Notes: a model not told the origin generated them from the letters alone. Shown: positions 18,991 to 32,304, counted from the first letter of the stretch. The stretch: DNA of 64,000 bases from Mesostigma viride (GCA_009746045.1 RPFO01000175.1:2663634-2727633); one strand, 5' to 3'. Made by a program: numbers and translations.

Positions 18991-21310
18991 GACACCTTTT
19001 TTAGCAGGGAATGTGGTTCGGTCAAGTAGGGGAAAACGGTGGCAGCTCTCCGAGCGTCAGATACTTGAAATTCTCGTTACGTTCGTATCGAGAGTAGATT
19101 TCTGACCATTTTCCTCATTCGGACAGAACCGCAGTGAATTTCAGCATCCGTCCAGTACCAAAGCATGGACCTAGCAGGAATTCCGTCAGACATCTCGGAA
19201 GTAGCAATTTTTAGTATCGACCGGACTTGCGATAGTGTTCAGTACGAATTTGGCCTCCGTCAGGTCAGCAAGCGGCGTGGGAATAAACTGAACTGAACTA
19301 AACGGTGGACTGTACTAAGAAATTCGTACTCAATTTTCGTCATCCAAATCGGAGGGAAATATTCGACCAAGGACTAGAGATTTCATCGAATTTTCAGAAC
19401 TGGCCAATTGATGCCAAATGGCGCGATTCTAGATAACAAGTGTTGCTTTACTGGTATCCGACGGTGCCGAACTTCGAAATTGAATTTGTAACCCCCGCCG
19501 TATTGACGGAACCACATTCTCGCATAAATTGGGTTTCCGCGGTGGCGAAATGTAGTAGTGTCCCCACGACCTCGGCAGTGGCCGCGGCCCAGGTACGAAG
19601 CCGCTTGGCCAGTGCGCCGGGAACATCGTGGCGGTGGATCATCACGTAAATTAAGCGTGTAAATCTCATACGTAAATTACGCCTTGTTTTCTTGGACTTC
19701 AATTACGTAAAATTGGTAAATTATAAGGTCTTTAAAATAACGCTTATTAATTTGGCCCTTAACGTAAAATTGGTAAATTATAAGGTCTTAAGGTGAGGGT
19801 CCGGGCGCGAATTTTTTGGCGCCGAAAAAATTCGCGGTACCCGTCCGTACCGTGAAAAAGTGGTGCACGGTGCGCGCACCCCTAGCGGAGCTGGCCATGG
19901 CGACGGCTTTCAGGCAAAACTAGACAAATATAACATGCGGAATGCAGAGAAATTGCGAGAATCTTGAAGGCGGTGAGTTTATGATATTATTTCATCGCTA
20001 AGTCTGTGCGCTTTGCAATGTCGATAATTTTATTGATGACCATCGCCGCGGGGGTCCAATCCGAAATTTTCGTCGCGAGGAATAAATAAGAATGCACGCT
20101 GGCGGCCGTGATTGTCAGGTTTTATGGGCTTTACTTAGCGTCAAGGATGCGTTTGCATTGTCAATAGAGAATCCTAAAGAAATTCGCCGGGGTTTCGCAA
20201 GATTTCCGTCATTTTCGGTAAGACACTGTCCAGGCTCGCCGGATGCGCATCTCATCCTTCCATGGAAGGTTGGTCTTTCTTGCGCCGCTGGGCAAATGGC
20301 ACTGCCGGTAATGGTACGATCCCGTGCTTAGCGTACCCCTATGAATGTTTCGCTTCTTTAAAGGGTTGTTCGCCTTCTATCCGCGCAGTTAGCGCCAGGT
20401 AGCCGGTTACGGCAAAGACGTGCTTTGGGGGGACGACGGCCCGGGCACCCCCATTGGCGGGGACCCCCCTGCCGGGCACGCGCGACCGATTCCGCGCGCG
20501 CGCATCTACCCCGGGCATGACGGCGTCATGACGGAGTCGCCCCAAAGCGGGGTGCGGGTCAAGCCGGGCAGACCGAGGCAGACAGACATTCGGGCAGGCA
20601 GACCAAGTAGGGCATGGGCAGTCTATCTCATAAATTGTTGCCATATGAGCCTAAGACGCATGACATGAATGACATGAAAATGTGGAATCCCAGCTACGGG
20701 AACGGATCGAATACGGGCTGTTTGTCTTTTAGACCATGCGGGTATATTCAATCTGCAGTCTACGACGAAGAAAATTTCATTTGTAGAGGATTAAGTTACG
20801 AGAAGGCTATGAGAACAGCATACAATTCAAGCGCGAATAAAAAACCCTCGCAAGTAAGAAGATGGTGTTGAGCGTACTTGCTAAAGTTGTTTTTTTATTT
20901 CGCGCACTTCTGTTGCTGTTCCATATCCGTAATTTTTCATTATCGACGACGCACGTATGTGCTTATATTCAGACTACATGCATGCAAATGATCTCCAGAC
21001 CAGTGGCGCGAATTAGTGGCAGAAGATGACAAGAAAGTGTCGGCTTCGACACCCCAGATCTAGGACTTCCAGCTTCAAGGGTAATACTGTGTATCCACAA
21101 CAATGCGGTTATCAAATACGTGTATACGAACAGACTTATCGATATCAAGGCCTATGCGCCTGGAATGTATCTGCCTGCCTTCGACGAGTTAGTAGCAACT
21201 TTTGGCTCAGTCATCGGCATTCTTAATTATGCCTCGGCACTGGCGGGTACAGTAAAATTCGTCATATATTCGTTTTTTGACGTTATAATAGTGCATTTAC
21301 CATGGCCAAT
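18991..21310. other. No gene seen
   Basis: There is no recognisable coding domain. Small features: a duplicated phrase AACGTAAAATTGGTAAATTA near 19703 and 19760, a GC-rich patch at 20420-20590, and AT-rich flanks. Open frames here are short and compositionally random. Confidence 0.5.
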
Positions 21311-21316
21311 GCATCT

Positions 21317-21906
21317 ACCCAACCAACCAACCAACCAACCAACCAACCAACCAACCAACCAACCAACCAACCAACCAACCAACCAACCAACCAACCAACC
21401 AACCAACCAACCAACCAACCAACCAACCAACCAACCAACCAACCAACCAACCAACCAACCAACCAACCAACCAACCAACCAACCAACCAACCAACCAACC
21501 ACACACACACACACACATACCTACCCACCTACCCACCTACCTACCTACCTACCTACCTACCTACCTACCTACCTACCTACCTACCTACCTACCTACCTAC
21601 CTACCTACCTACCTACCTACCTACCTACCTACCTACCTACCTACCTACCTACCTACCTACCTACCTACCTACCTACCTACCTACCTACCTACCTACCTAC
21701 CTACCTACCTACCTACCTACCTACCTACCTACCTATCATACACGCACTCACACTCACACTCACACTCACACTCACACTCACACTCACACTCACACTCACA
21801 CTCACACTCACACTCACACTCACACTCACACTCACACTCACGCTCACACTCACACTCACACTCACGCTCACACTCACACTCACACTCACACTCACACTCA
21901 CGCTCA
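21317..21906. repeat. Chained microsatellites (CCAA)n, (AC)n, (CTAC)n, (CACACT)n
   Basis: Pure runs follow each other: CCAA 21317-21500, a short AC run to 21517, CTAC/CCAC to 21735, then the hexamer CACACT/CACTCA with a few CGCTCA variants to 21906. Long Pro-Thr-Asn, Tyr-Leu-Pro-Thr and Val-Ser/Val-Cys frames across it on both strands are repeat artefacts. Confidence 0.98.
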
Positions 21907-22040
21907 CCACACGCACCATACTCACCACACTCACCAACGTAGCCAATTGTGCTTAACTTTTTTGGGGGCATGGAAAGATAAATTCGCTGACTCAAATACC
22001 CTGACGTCAATAAATTCGCTTACTCAAGTCTTTAACTTAA

Positions 22041-22700
22041 GTTAATTAATTAATAAGCACGCGCAGATCTGTCCAGGTGCAATACAACCATTAATGCATT
22101 AATTAGGAACATAACTCCGTTGGGAGTATATGTAGCACATAACCCAGAGAAGGGGCATATGGCCTATCATACATTCTACGCTACTTCCTGCAAGGGTGGG
22201 AATGTAAACGACCCTTGCTCTAGGTGCACCAGGGCACTTGCAGCCCCATGATGTTCAAGCTATGCCCAGCTAAGGGGGAGCCTGTCATGGGGGGGAAGAT
22301 CAGCATAGCTATACAAAAGCTAGGGCATGCATGGCGTCTCAGCAGAGAGTTACTCCCTGCATGGGCACGGCATAATTAAATAAAGCTAGGCATCATCTGG
22401 AGGGTGGCTCATCATAGGCACACATGTACATGACTAAAAAGGCTAGGCCTCAGCTGGTATCGTGCCTGTAGTAGGCGGGCATGTACAAGGCCACGGTCTA
22501 ACTATTCTACACTACTGCTACTGTATTCCTCTAGGCTGGGGCTTCTAATACAACCATGCAATTAATTAATAAGCACGCGCAACACTGTCCAGGTGCAATA
22601 CAACCATGCAATACCATGGTTGTATTTAACTTTGGGGGGAATATATACATAATGAATTAATTAAACTCGTGCTCCCGTTGGGGAGTCACGGAGCACCGAA
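22041..22700. repeat. Dispersed-repeat fragments with TTAATTAA-type ends
   Basis: The phrase TAATAAGCACGCGCA, then CTGTCCAGGTGCAATACAAC, occurs at about 22049-22087 and 22566-22605. GTGCTCCCGTTGGGGAGTCA at 22669 matches 11381. The segment 22096-22355 is a diverged inverted match to 52313-52625: both share ACTCTCTGCTGAGA.GCCATG, and CTCCC(A)ACGGAG next to TTAATTAA. This looks like a short interspersed family with AT-rich ends. No coding capacity is visible from 21907 to 23609. Confidence 0.5.
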
Positions 22701-23609
22701 GTGCTTTTAATCCCTGTGTGAATATATATCAAGGAGACAATATATACATGAAACATAACAGGACATGAAGCATAACATGATGATGAGACAGCAAGAGTTT
22801 ACACTTTACACCCGTTTATCAATGAGAAAATATATACTCCCTACCTAGATGGCCGAACATGCATCACATTTTGTTCAAATTGAGAATTTATTAATTATGA
22901 CTACTGCACTCACAGTGGATGCCGTGCGCGGCCTCTACTACCTAGTGAGTAGCGTTTTATATTACCTGTGGCCTGCCAGCCCTGCCTCCTAATGATATTT
23001 GGCAATGCATGAGAGACGGGGTGAGAGAATTGGACAGGTGTCCCTGCCCTGTCTTGTTGTGTAGCATGAATGACTTTATATACATTATGTACATACAATA
23101 TCTGCCATGAGTTATACACATATCTGCCTACGAGCTTTTTTGCAACAGACAAGATCTTAGCTCATGTCACATGTCTCACGAACGAGAACATGTGTTGACA
23201 AGTTTCAACTACTGGCCCTACACTGAGGGCAACTGCCTTTCCTGTCAGACAACTGCACTAACGTGTTCTCTCACACGACATTGGACCGCCATGCGTCCAG
23301 CCCTGACTAGTTGTCAACAAGGGTTCAAGTCTCATGCTAACAGAGTTGTCTCATTTAATACACTACAAAAGATACACAGACACTTGCATGACATCATAAC
23401 TGGATTCAGCAGGCAATACATCATCACCCCACATGCACATGCTGCATCTCAATCTGGCCGGGTTGCTGGGCATCCTATATGTGAAAAAAATGCAATTTGA
23501 AAAAACTGCACACATGTGCAGTAAAATCCCGGTTACTGGTCACTGAACTTGTAATGGCAGATGCACGATCTGCATGTAGCAGTGCCCGAGTAAGGCCCAA
23601 TGACCAAGT

Positions 23610-26600
23610 TCAGGCACGCCGGCCATTCTGGAGTGCACGGCGCAGGGTCAATGCCTCCTGGATACCAACCTCCCAAATTGACCCAGCCCGTCCTGCATCA
23701 ACCTCAGCCAAGGCGCCCGGGAACTTCTCCTTATGCACGGCCTTGAACTCCTTCCGCATGGTGTTGAGGCTCTTGCACGTCGGGGGCATGTGCTGACGTT
23801 GCAAACCATCCACGACCACCTGACAAGCTGTATTAAACTCCTCAGGGGTCCCCCCTGGCACACGAAAGAGATCGCTGATAAGCGCGAGATGCATGACCCC
23901 CCAATAAAACCACCTGGCCCGGTCGTAGTACTTCTTGTCCGCCTGCCGCCATAAGTGCTGGTGCCTATGCTCCAGCACCTCGAGAGGCGCCTGCTGGCCC
24001 TGCGGGCACGTGTACTCAGCCCAAGCATCACGAGGGCTAGTGAGATTTCTGTTCAGCCTCACTTGTGGGACACCCTGCCGAGGGGGGCCAGGGGCAGCCC
24101 CGGTGGTGGCAGGGCCACGGGCAGCGGGGCCAGGGGCAGCCCCGGTGGCGGCAGGGCCAGGGGCAGCGGGGCCAGGGGCAGCCCCGGTGGCGGCAGGGCC
24201 GCGGGCAGCGGGGCCAGGGGCAGCCCCAGTGGCGGCAGGGCCGCGGGCAGCGGGGCCAGGGGCAGCCCCGGTGGCGGCAGGGCCGCGGGCAGCGGGGCCA
24301 GGGGCAGCCCCGGTGGCGGCAGGGCCGCGGGCAGCGGGGCCAGGGGCAGCCCCGGTGGCGGCAGGGCCGCGGGCAGCGAGGCCAGGGGCGGGACCCTCTG
24401 CTGGGAAGCGGCACTCAAAGGGAATGCCTCCCACCATGGCGTGCACAAAGCCCTGGGCCAAAGTCTGAGTGTTGACCTCGGCCACCCAGTCCATCACCTG
24501 CCTCGCGCTTGACTCAGCTAGCCTCTCCACCTTCTCCTCCACCTTCTCCACCTTCCCCTCCAGGACACGCAACCTGTTCCCCATCGCCTCGTCCCTCTTC
24601 TCGGCCCTCGTCTCTACCCTCTCCTCGAGGCCACGGACGCAGTCCTCTAAACGGTTCAGGCGGTCGGATTGCCCGCGCAAGTGCGCAGCATACTGTAAAA
24701 GACGGGCAAAATCATTGCAACAACCATCGCAAACAAAAACCATTGAGGCCCCACACGCTGAGTAGGAGCTTGTTGACGTGCTACACACATAGTTGGTTGG
24801 ATGCATCAAAGTTCTGTTCGTTAATGTCTAGCTCGTTCAAGGTACGACTGTATAACTCTCGAAGCATGGAAATTTCATCCTAGAAAAACAAATAGGCGTG
24901 CTCACCTGAGGGGGCATGACACCCCAGCCCTCCGGCGGCACCTGCCCACGGTTGTGGACCTCGACCACCTTTGCCGCAAACGGGTCCCAGGCGTCTCCTG
25001 AAAAAATCTCATGGTAGATGATTGGATGGTGCTGATACATCTGAACGTAGCGGAACCGGTCCTGCAAGACCGCGATGCTCTGCATGTCAAATAATGTGCA
25101 TGGGGCAAAGGCCACACATACAAGATGTCAAGTGCACATCACAAAAGGACGATGCCAGGCAAACATTGTTACAGCATCACCATCCAATACTACAGATGTC
25201 CCATATTCGAGCTAACATACCTGGCACAGGAGCGTCCTCGCGAACAGCAGGAATTCGAGCCAGTGCTCCGCGGCAAAGTCGACGTCGCTCTGGTTGGCGT
25301 TGGCATTCTTCGCTTTGATCGCCTCCAGCTCGCCAACTTCAGGAAAAATCTGATTCACCACGTGCGCAGGGGGGGGACCCTTGAGCGCGGCAGGTAATGC
25401 GCGTGGGGATCGAACGGCCACAAGTGACCGGCAGCGCACCCCATGGCTTCCAGGGGTAGAACCGGCTTGTAGTTCATCGTCATGATGTGCGACCGCATCC
25501 ACTTCCCAAAAGCGGCAGTACTTGCATCAGACACCCTGCATAGACCGCACACACGTGATACATGTAAAGAGGGAATCAGCAAAAGAACAAAAACAACCAA
25601 GGGATGCATCTATCACCATCATGTACCCCACAGCTAAACCACCGCCCATCATTCAACCTGAGACAACCATCCGTTGTATGTCTCATTCTGTACTCTATAC
25701 TTCATACTACATGGTGGGTACAGCATATTTCTTACTACATTGTGGGTGGCAATCAATACCCTTACCACCAGTCACCCTAAAACATGTGACTCTACCCGCG
25801 CAAATGGACCTACCCGCGCAGGCCCTGCGACACAGCTTGATGGTGGCGGCCCAGATGCCTCTTGCTCCTCAGACGGTGGGTGAGCTCGGGCCCAAGTGCA
25901 TGTGAGAAGTAATCGTATTGAGCCCTGGGCGAGATCGAGATGAACGTGCTCTCCACAGACGGGTAGAGCTTTTCCGAGTACCTGCCAAAATTAGGGACCC
26001 CAGCAGAGACACACACATTGAAGGAATCATAAAATCATTGAAGGAATCATAATGCATTTCGTGAGGAAATCATACGTGCATTCGCAGTTCAGTCAGTTCG
26101 CTATTAAACTTTGGCTGGTTTGCTCCTAACAATTGTCATACAGCGTTGCCCTACCATCCTCACCATGAAGCCCGGGTTGTGAAGTCCGCCTTCCCTTTGT
26201 TGTGGATATGCCTTCTTTCAAAGAGCATCATCGCCAGCGCCGTCGGAAAGCACACCTGCAATTTGCGCCAAACAAACCAAGAGGTGCCATGCCAAAATTG
26301 GAATCATTAAATAAATGGCACGAACTACGCGCATCAACACTGATCACTCATTACTACGCACCTTGCGGCATACGATTATCATTACCCATACTGGCTCCCG
26401 TAGGCACAGGTAAACAGTGAACAAATAAAAAAAAAAGGGTGAGAAAATGGGATGCATATCCTTGTGGTAGCATATCCTTGTGGTATACACAATTCGTGCA
26501 TACCTCCGGGTCAACGTGCGGAAAGGCACCGCGCAGTATCATGCCATCGCCTTCGCGGAGCTGTTTAGAATCCACCATGGACATCATGACCGCAGTCTCA

Positions 26601-28111
26601 GCGTCCGGCTCAGTATAATATGGCAGCGTGAACACGCATGGCAGGTTGGTCTTGCGCGTCTCCATCGAGCGTGATGCAGTAAGGTGGTTGTCAAGGAAGT
26701 CGGCTCTGGGTGGATATGCATTGGGGGGAAATCGGGAAGGGCGTGGCAATAAAGAAAATCATTGTACACAAGCAAGCATAAATGCCACAAAACCCATAAT
26801 CAGGTCACAACCAATATTCAACTTGTGGACACAGCATGCAAGGCCAGGAACTTGGTGATACAACACAACCAATGTACCACTATAATAAGAAGCCATGGGA
26901 GCACTACAAGTATTGCTGTTGAAGTTCTTGCAGAAGGCTCAGAGATATCTGTTGACACCATGCAAGGACACCAATCTAGCCAGAAAGCTCTTGTAATAGC
27001 CATGCTGGGGAAAACTCTTACCGCATCTGGTTGGCAAGGTGTTGCATCTCTCTGTCCGCGAAGGGGCCCTCGCAGCTCAGATCGAGGAAATGCCGGTTAG
27101 CAGCCCTGAACTCTGCGTCGCCGTACTTCAACGTGGTGATATGCCTTGCCGCATCCTGCTGCGCGTTCCTGAATAGGGCACCAAAACACAAGGACATTTC
27201 CACAAATAATGAACACCGCGTTCATTCAATGCATATCATAAATGCTAGAGAGAAATTCATCACTAGAAACATCTCATCCCTAGCAAACCACACGTCCAAA
27301 GAGGGAAGTATGTCCAAAGAGGGAAGTATCACCTCCACTTACTCAGGACGGGCCCGCTCCTTGGACCTCGATGACGCAGACGCCTTGTAAATCTTGATTC
27401 CCTCATGCTCACGCAGGTTGGGGGCCGCGCCCTTCGCATGGATGTAGTACCACCTGGTGCGAAAATGTGCCAACGCGTTCAGGACCTTATCCAGGGTAGC
27501 CTTCCCCTGCAACGATGAAGAGTGAAACATTGTACGACAGCATCCAAATACAAAGTGGGGAATACAGCGTGTGAATTGCGGCCTGACCGATGCCCCAAAT
27601 GCTGCAGCAGAGAGTTGAAAGGTGTGCTTTGTAACATGGGACCGGACAGCACAGAAACCACAGTGCATTATACATCTACCTCCGTGTCTTTCCGGCTTTC
27701 CAGGTACTGCTCGACCGCCCCCACTGTAAAAAGGTGTTCCGCTTCCTCGCCCTCCGCATACTCCGGGGTCGCGTGATGAAACGCACAGAACCGTTTCCAT
27801 GCTGATTGATATCGACTCAACGTCTCAGGTGTCAAGCTGTTATGCCCGTCATAGAGCGCGCGCCTTTGCTCCGGTGTGTTTGCTCCTGGGGAAGCGGTTG
27901 GGGGAGGGCGCGCCTGAAACAAACCGGCCCGGCTACGCCCATAGCCCGCTCTGCCTTCATTCTCGTCGCTGCCGCGCTGGCCTCCGGCATCCTCGTCGCT
28001 GGAACTTGACCCTGGCCTATTGTCAGCAGGCGCATCATGGGCTGCTCTTGCGCCTGTGGTTGGCCTGCCACCACCCCGCCTACAGCCACGGCTTCTCCCC
28101 GCCGGAAACAT
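23610..28111 (-). CDS. Ndc10/Crypton-like tyrosine-recombinase-fold protein, nine exons
   Basis: Exons in gene order: 28111-27680, 27506-27343, 27168-27022, 26705-26504, 26255-26164, 25981-25814, 25535-25221, 25079-24906 and 24692-23610. All junctions are GT-AG and keep phase. Within exon 25535-25221, though, the N-terminal frame (..GHLWPFDPHAHYLP) and the C-terminal frame (..HVVNQIFPEVGELE) differ by one base near a C8 run at 25372-25379. The first exon has an SAM-like core-binding stretch (LTPETLSRYQSAWKRFCAFH). Later exons give CFPTALAMMLFERRH, the HxxR box KRHLGRHHQA, GVSDASTAAFGKWMRS and a Tyr in MTMNYKPVLPLEAMG. This order matches Ndc10/GCR1_C-type and Crypton recombinase folds. The last exon has a long coiled coil (about 24690-24500), an Ala/Gly/Pro repeat and a conserved-looking tail. 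It could be a Crypton transposase or a domesticated DNA-binding relative. No terminal repeats were found. Confidence 0.75.
24085..24380 (-). repeat. 42-bp coding minisatellite, about seven units
   Basis: In the last exon of the Ndc10/Crypton-like gene, a 42-bp unit is repeated about seven times and encodes the 14-residue unit ARGPAATGAAPGPA. Units differ at one or two positions. The length is a multiple of three, so copy-number change keeps the frame. Confidence 0.9.
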
Positions 28112-28578
28112 ATCCTAATGGCGGAGCAGGCCATTCATCCTGCATGCATTTCGCGTCCATTTCTGTGACGACGGTCGCTTTCTTTTCTTAACTCTTTTGT
28201 TAACAGTGAATTCCCGCCCGTGGTGTCCGTGTCTTGCGGCTAACATACTGCCTTGTGGGTGATGCGTCTTTTATAAGTAATTCCCGGATCCAGGGCACAC
28301 CCCAGAACAGGACGAAATAAATCAAGTAAATGCACGACAAGGTGACTGGTGAGTGGTGAGCCAGGACAGGCGCCAGGACACGTGGGGGTTGTCTGGCCCA
28401 CGCACATCGTCGTCCAGGACACGTGGGGGGGTTTTGACCCACGCACATGGTCGTCCCCTCGCACCGCGACGGCAGTCCCCAGACCGCGACACCACCCGCG
28501 ACGGGGAGAGTCCCCAGACCAGGCCCAGACCCGCGCCGCGCCGGTCCCCGAGCCGGACCCCCCGTCCCCCGACAGCGG
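28112..28578. other. Gap between the Crypton-like gene and the LTR element
   Basis: This is the likely 5' flank of the minus-strand gene. It contains a two-copy tandem repeat of about 41 bp (about 28373-28455) sharing CCAGGACACGTGGGGG and CCCACGCACAT. No gene is seen. Confidence 0.5.
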
Positions 28579-29247
28579 GGTCACGTCCCGGCCCTTTTGG
28601 ACGGACGTAACAATGGAATAAATTATATAGTTTGACTTGTTGTCATAGTCCGTAGGACTTTGGGACTCATTTCGGGACTTAATTTGGGAATTGTCCCTTG
28701 GTCAGGACTTTTGGTAGGGAACTATGACAGTTTGTGTGATTCGGACCAGTTATTTTGGGCCTAGGTTGTTGTATGCGTGTATCTTCTAGGGGCCGGTGCA
28801 GTCGCGCCGCGCTGCGTACTTTATAGCTAGTTGAGATATTGTACCCATGCGTGGATTCTGTAGGCGAGGGTCGATGTCGACCCGAGGATCTTGTGTGGAC
28901 TGCATGCTTTGGAAGGTCGGCGCCATGTCGGCGCCCCTTGCCAGCGTAGTGGCAGACCTAGGTGAAATTGGTCCGAGGACGAGAATCTCGTCCTCTTGGT
29001 TTGATGAATGATAAGTGCGAATACGCCTACACATTAAACCTGGGGCAACTATCCATTTGTAATTGGTATTGCTAGCCATTATAAGTGTGTATTAAGTAGC
29101 TTGGCATCAAGTCGCGGTGCCAGATATCTCACGACCCCAGTCGTGAAGCGCAATCTGCATTAGGCCACCTTGAATCTTCCTAATTCCGGCATGGTAGATC
29201 TTTCGCTACGTAGCTCAGGCTAGGAGTGTCTGGGCTGGGACGTAACA
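28579..29247 (+). repeat. 5' LTR
   Basis: A 669-bp repeat matching 51251-51919 almost base for base. A 97-codon minus-strand frame is present in both LTR copies and is not taken as a gene. Confidence 0.93.
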
Positions 29248-29248
29248 C

Positions 29249-29262
29249 TGGTTATCGGAGGT
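29249..29262 (+). promoter_or_regulatory. Putative primer-binding site
   Basis: TGGTTATCGGAG directly follows the 5' LTR after one base. It resembles the initiator-methionine tRNA 3'-end complement (TGGTATCAGAG type) used by many plant LTR elements. Confidence 0.6.
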
Positions 29263-30373
29263 AAATGTTGCCGGCAAGGTTAGCTAACTCTCGCGGAGAG
29301 AGCTAGTGTAGCCAGTTAGGAAACCAGGGCGGTGCTTGGCGTAGATAGAGGTTCCGGAATTCAACGATTGCTGACAGGTCGGCGGCCAGCCCGTAAAGGG
29401 ATTCAACGACGACCTAGGCAGCAAGCGGCCAGTCCGGGATACTCGGCGGGGCTAGCAATAGTCCTGTGGTGAGGTGCTGTCAACGATAGCGCTCATCTCT
29501 CCTGTTTTCAACGACATCCAGTGGCGGCCAGGGCTTGCCTTCAACGACACCGGGTGGCGGCCAGCTCAGGAGGGATTTACGTCATCGACGATGGTACGTC
29601 CCCTAGTTAGGATTCTTTCTTTGCAAGCTATGCCTGTGGAAGGCTAGCTGGCGTGCTCGCTTTCTCTCCGGGTCCGCACGCGTAGGGGGTTCTTGTTATA
29701 CGTTGTGCTTCTATAGGTTCGTTGTGAATGTCGTTGGTGCCAATGGAAGTCGCGGATGACGACCATTCGTTGTTTGACCTGTCGTGGGGGTGGATACCGT
29801 CTGGCTGTTGCCGACTGTGTTGACGGTGTTTACCTCCTTGTACTTATTGTATAGCCCTCTGCCGCGGAAGGCTGGGGCGTGTGCTGTGCTAGACTCCGTG
29901 CTCTTTCCTCGTTTGTTAAAGGTCACTGCATTTAGAGGTAGCCTGGGATTCCCCTTTTCCTTCTTGCAAGCTTCTGCTAGCCTATAATGCATTACGTCCC
30001 TACAGGGCATGTGAGGAATACATTAAGGATAAGGGCTGTATTGCCAGGTGGAAGGGATTTGATAATCTAGGAGATGCAGATAAGTCTAGTAAGGAACATA
30101 TGTCATTGCCTGGGGGTTTGCACACCACTCGTGAATGCTCTCAGACACCCACGTCTAGCAAGGTAGATAGCAGTCAGGAGGTGGGGACAGCAGTTACAGT
30201 TACCTTTTCCCAGCTGACTATTGGCCCTAGCAGACAATAGAGGGGATTATTACTAGGGAATAGTACTAGGTCCTACATATATAAGATCTATAGCACGTGG
30301 TTGCCCTCTCTCCCTCTCTCTCTTTCGTTCTGGGGAGGTGTTGCCTGCTGTGTAAGGTATCGGTACGAGCACC

Positions 30374-30629
30374 ATGCCACGAAAACGGAGAGAACCTGTC
30401 AACAGCGAGATAGAACAGGTAGACAACCACGAGCAAGGTATAGAGGTGGTAGAGGTACCACCGCACGTCCAAGTAGGGACAGGTACAGGTGAGGTCATGG
30501 AGAGACCTGCGGAAGGCTCCCCAGGATTAAGAGACCAGGGCCGCGGAGATTCATCAGATGGTGACAGTCCAGACTCCAGGTTGGAACAAGGGGGGGACGG
30601 GCGCAGCCAGGAGATGCTCCAGGGGGGTT

Positions 30630-30675
<46 letters not shown>

Positions 30676-32304
30676 GCAGCGGCAGCAGCAGCAGCGGCAG
30701 CAGCAACAGCAGCAACGACCACAGTGGCCGCCGCGGTATCCTGAGCAGACAGGGCACGAGAATGAAAACACGCAGTACTACCGTCATCATGCTCTGCCAG
30801 CCACAGAGCGACCATCGCAGCCCTGGGCTGGGCGCGGCCGCTCCATGGGACCTCCGCCGGCCACAACATACCGGGGCAGGCGTCGAGTGTCCTTTGGCAG
30901 TACTTCCCTACTACCCATGGTGTTGGGGAACTCTGAGGATGTCGGGGAGGACACCGGGGCAGAGGGCGAATTCGGCGATTTGGAGGGGGCAGTGGAGGAT
31001 GGCGAGGAACCTGGGGCACAGGACCCTTCCTTTGGAGCTCATAGGGGGTGACAGAAGCAGCGCCACCGCACACGACGAGGGGACTCAGACAACCGTCCAG
31101 CGACACGTCCCCCAACCGCAGCGACCTCGGGCGCAGAACAGCAGCATGGTCCACTCGCCTGCGGTCGTCAGCAACCTGAATTTCAGCAGGGTGGCATTGG
31201 ATGACCCGGGGTATGAACACCCCTCGTCGGTACAGGTGCGGCAGACGCACGGCACGCCGACCAGATCCGGATCTCTCCCCCGGTCGCAGCCCCCAGCCTT
31301 CGGCTCCATCGCCTACGTAGACGTCGGTGGGCCCATCACCAACGCGGTAAAGGCCCCACCGATGCCCAATTTCAAGAATGTACCCAAGCTGCACGCGGAC
31401 ATGAAACCGCGCGAGGTGGACGAATGGGGACGCATGTGGCAACAGCAGTATACCATCTGGCGCAATCACCACAACTGGCAGCTGGCCACCCGTGATCTGA
31501 TCCCGCTGGTGGTTAACTCCTGCATGGACCCCTCAGTGGTGAGCATCTTGAACTGTGAGAGCATCGCGTCCCAGTCATACCCGCAATCCGTGAAGGAGCT
31601 GATGGACCGGGTGCGACGCAAGCTGGTGCCCCCAGATGCTGTACTCCACGAGCGAATCGCCTTCGGCAAGCTGCGCCAGGGGACCACCCCATATCGCGAG
31701 TTTCTGTCCAAGTTTGAGTCCAGCGCCGCCTATCTGACCGACATGACCTGGTATGAGTACAAGAGCAGGTTCATCGAGGCACTCTGTCCCGAGCTGCAGG
31801 ACGAGGTATTCAAGCACTACGCTGAGGTCCCTTGGGAGGAGTGGGACATCTTGAATATCCAGAGGTATCTTCTGCAGGTCACTGGCCGACGTCGTGGCTC
31901 GCGGGCGCGCACCATCGGTGCGTCGTTTCTTCCGATCAGGTCCCCCGCACGACGGCGAGGGGAACGAAGACTCCCCCGATGACCTGGAGGACGGGAACGC
32001 TGACCATGGCCTCAACGCCATCGACGCGAGTAAAGCCCGTTGCTTCATGTGCCTTGAGGTGGGTCACCTCAGGCGCGACTGCCCCAAACTCCGTAGCAGG
32101 CACGCTGGACGTGGCACGGGGGAGACCGAGCCCAGATTTTCAGGCCCGGCGTTCGGCAGTCGCCCGGACTCCTCCGGCCCAAGGGACAAGCCCCGCAACG
32201 CGGACGAGCGGGCGCCAGCAGGCCCGGCAGTTCACGACTCAGCACCAGCAGCCGCGGCCGCCAGCGATGAGTTCTACCAAGGGCGTGCTGCGCGCGGTCA
32301 ATGA
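30374..32304 (+). pseudogene. Gag-like region of the LTR element
   Basis: Remains of a capsid/nucleocapsid polyprotein. There is an acidic and glutamine-rich N-terminal part with a long CAG run (30632-30717), a helical retrotransposon-gag-like block around 31350-31890 (WQQQYTIWRNHHNW and YREFLSKFESSA), and a CCHC zinc knuckle CFMCLEVGHLRRDC near 32040-32085. The parts lie in more than one frame, so the region is broken at a few places. 29263-30373 upstream shows no protein family and is presumably leader. Confidence 0.7.

Noticed and set aside
21120-22045. Long frames rich in Pro-Thr-Asn, Tyr-Leu-Pro-Thr and His-Thr on the + strand, and Val-Gly-Trp-Leu on the - strand
   Set aside because: They are translations of CCAA, CTAC and CACACT microsatellites. 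All frames of such repeats stay open.
28786-29079. 97-codon minus-strand frame, repeated at 51458-51751
   Set aside because: It lies wholly within both LTRs and is duplicated only because the LTRs are. No protein family or codon signal.
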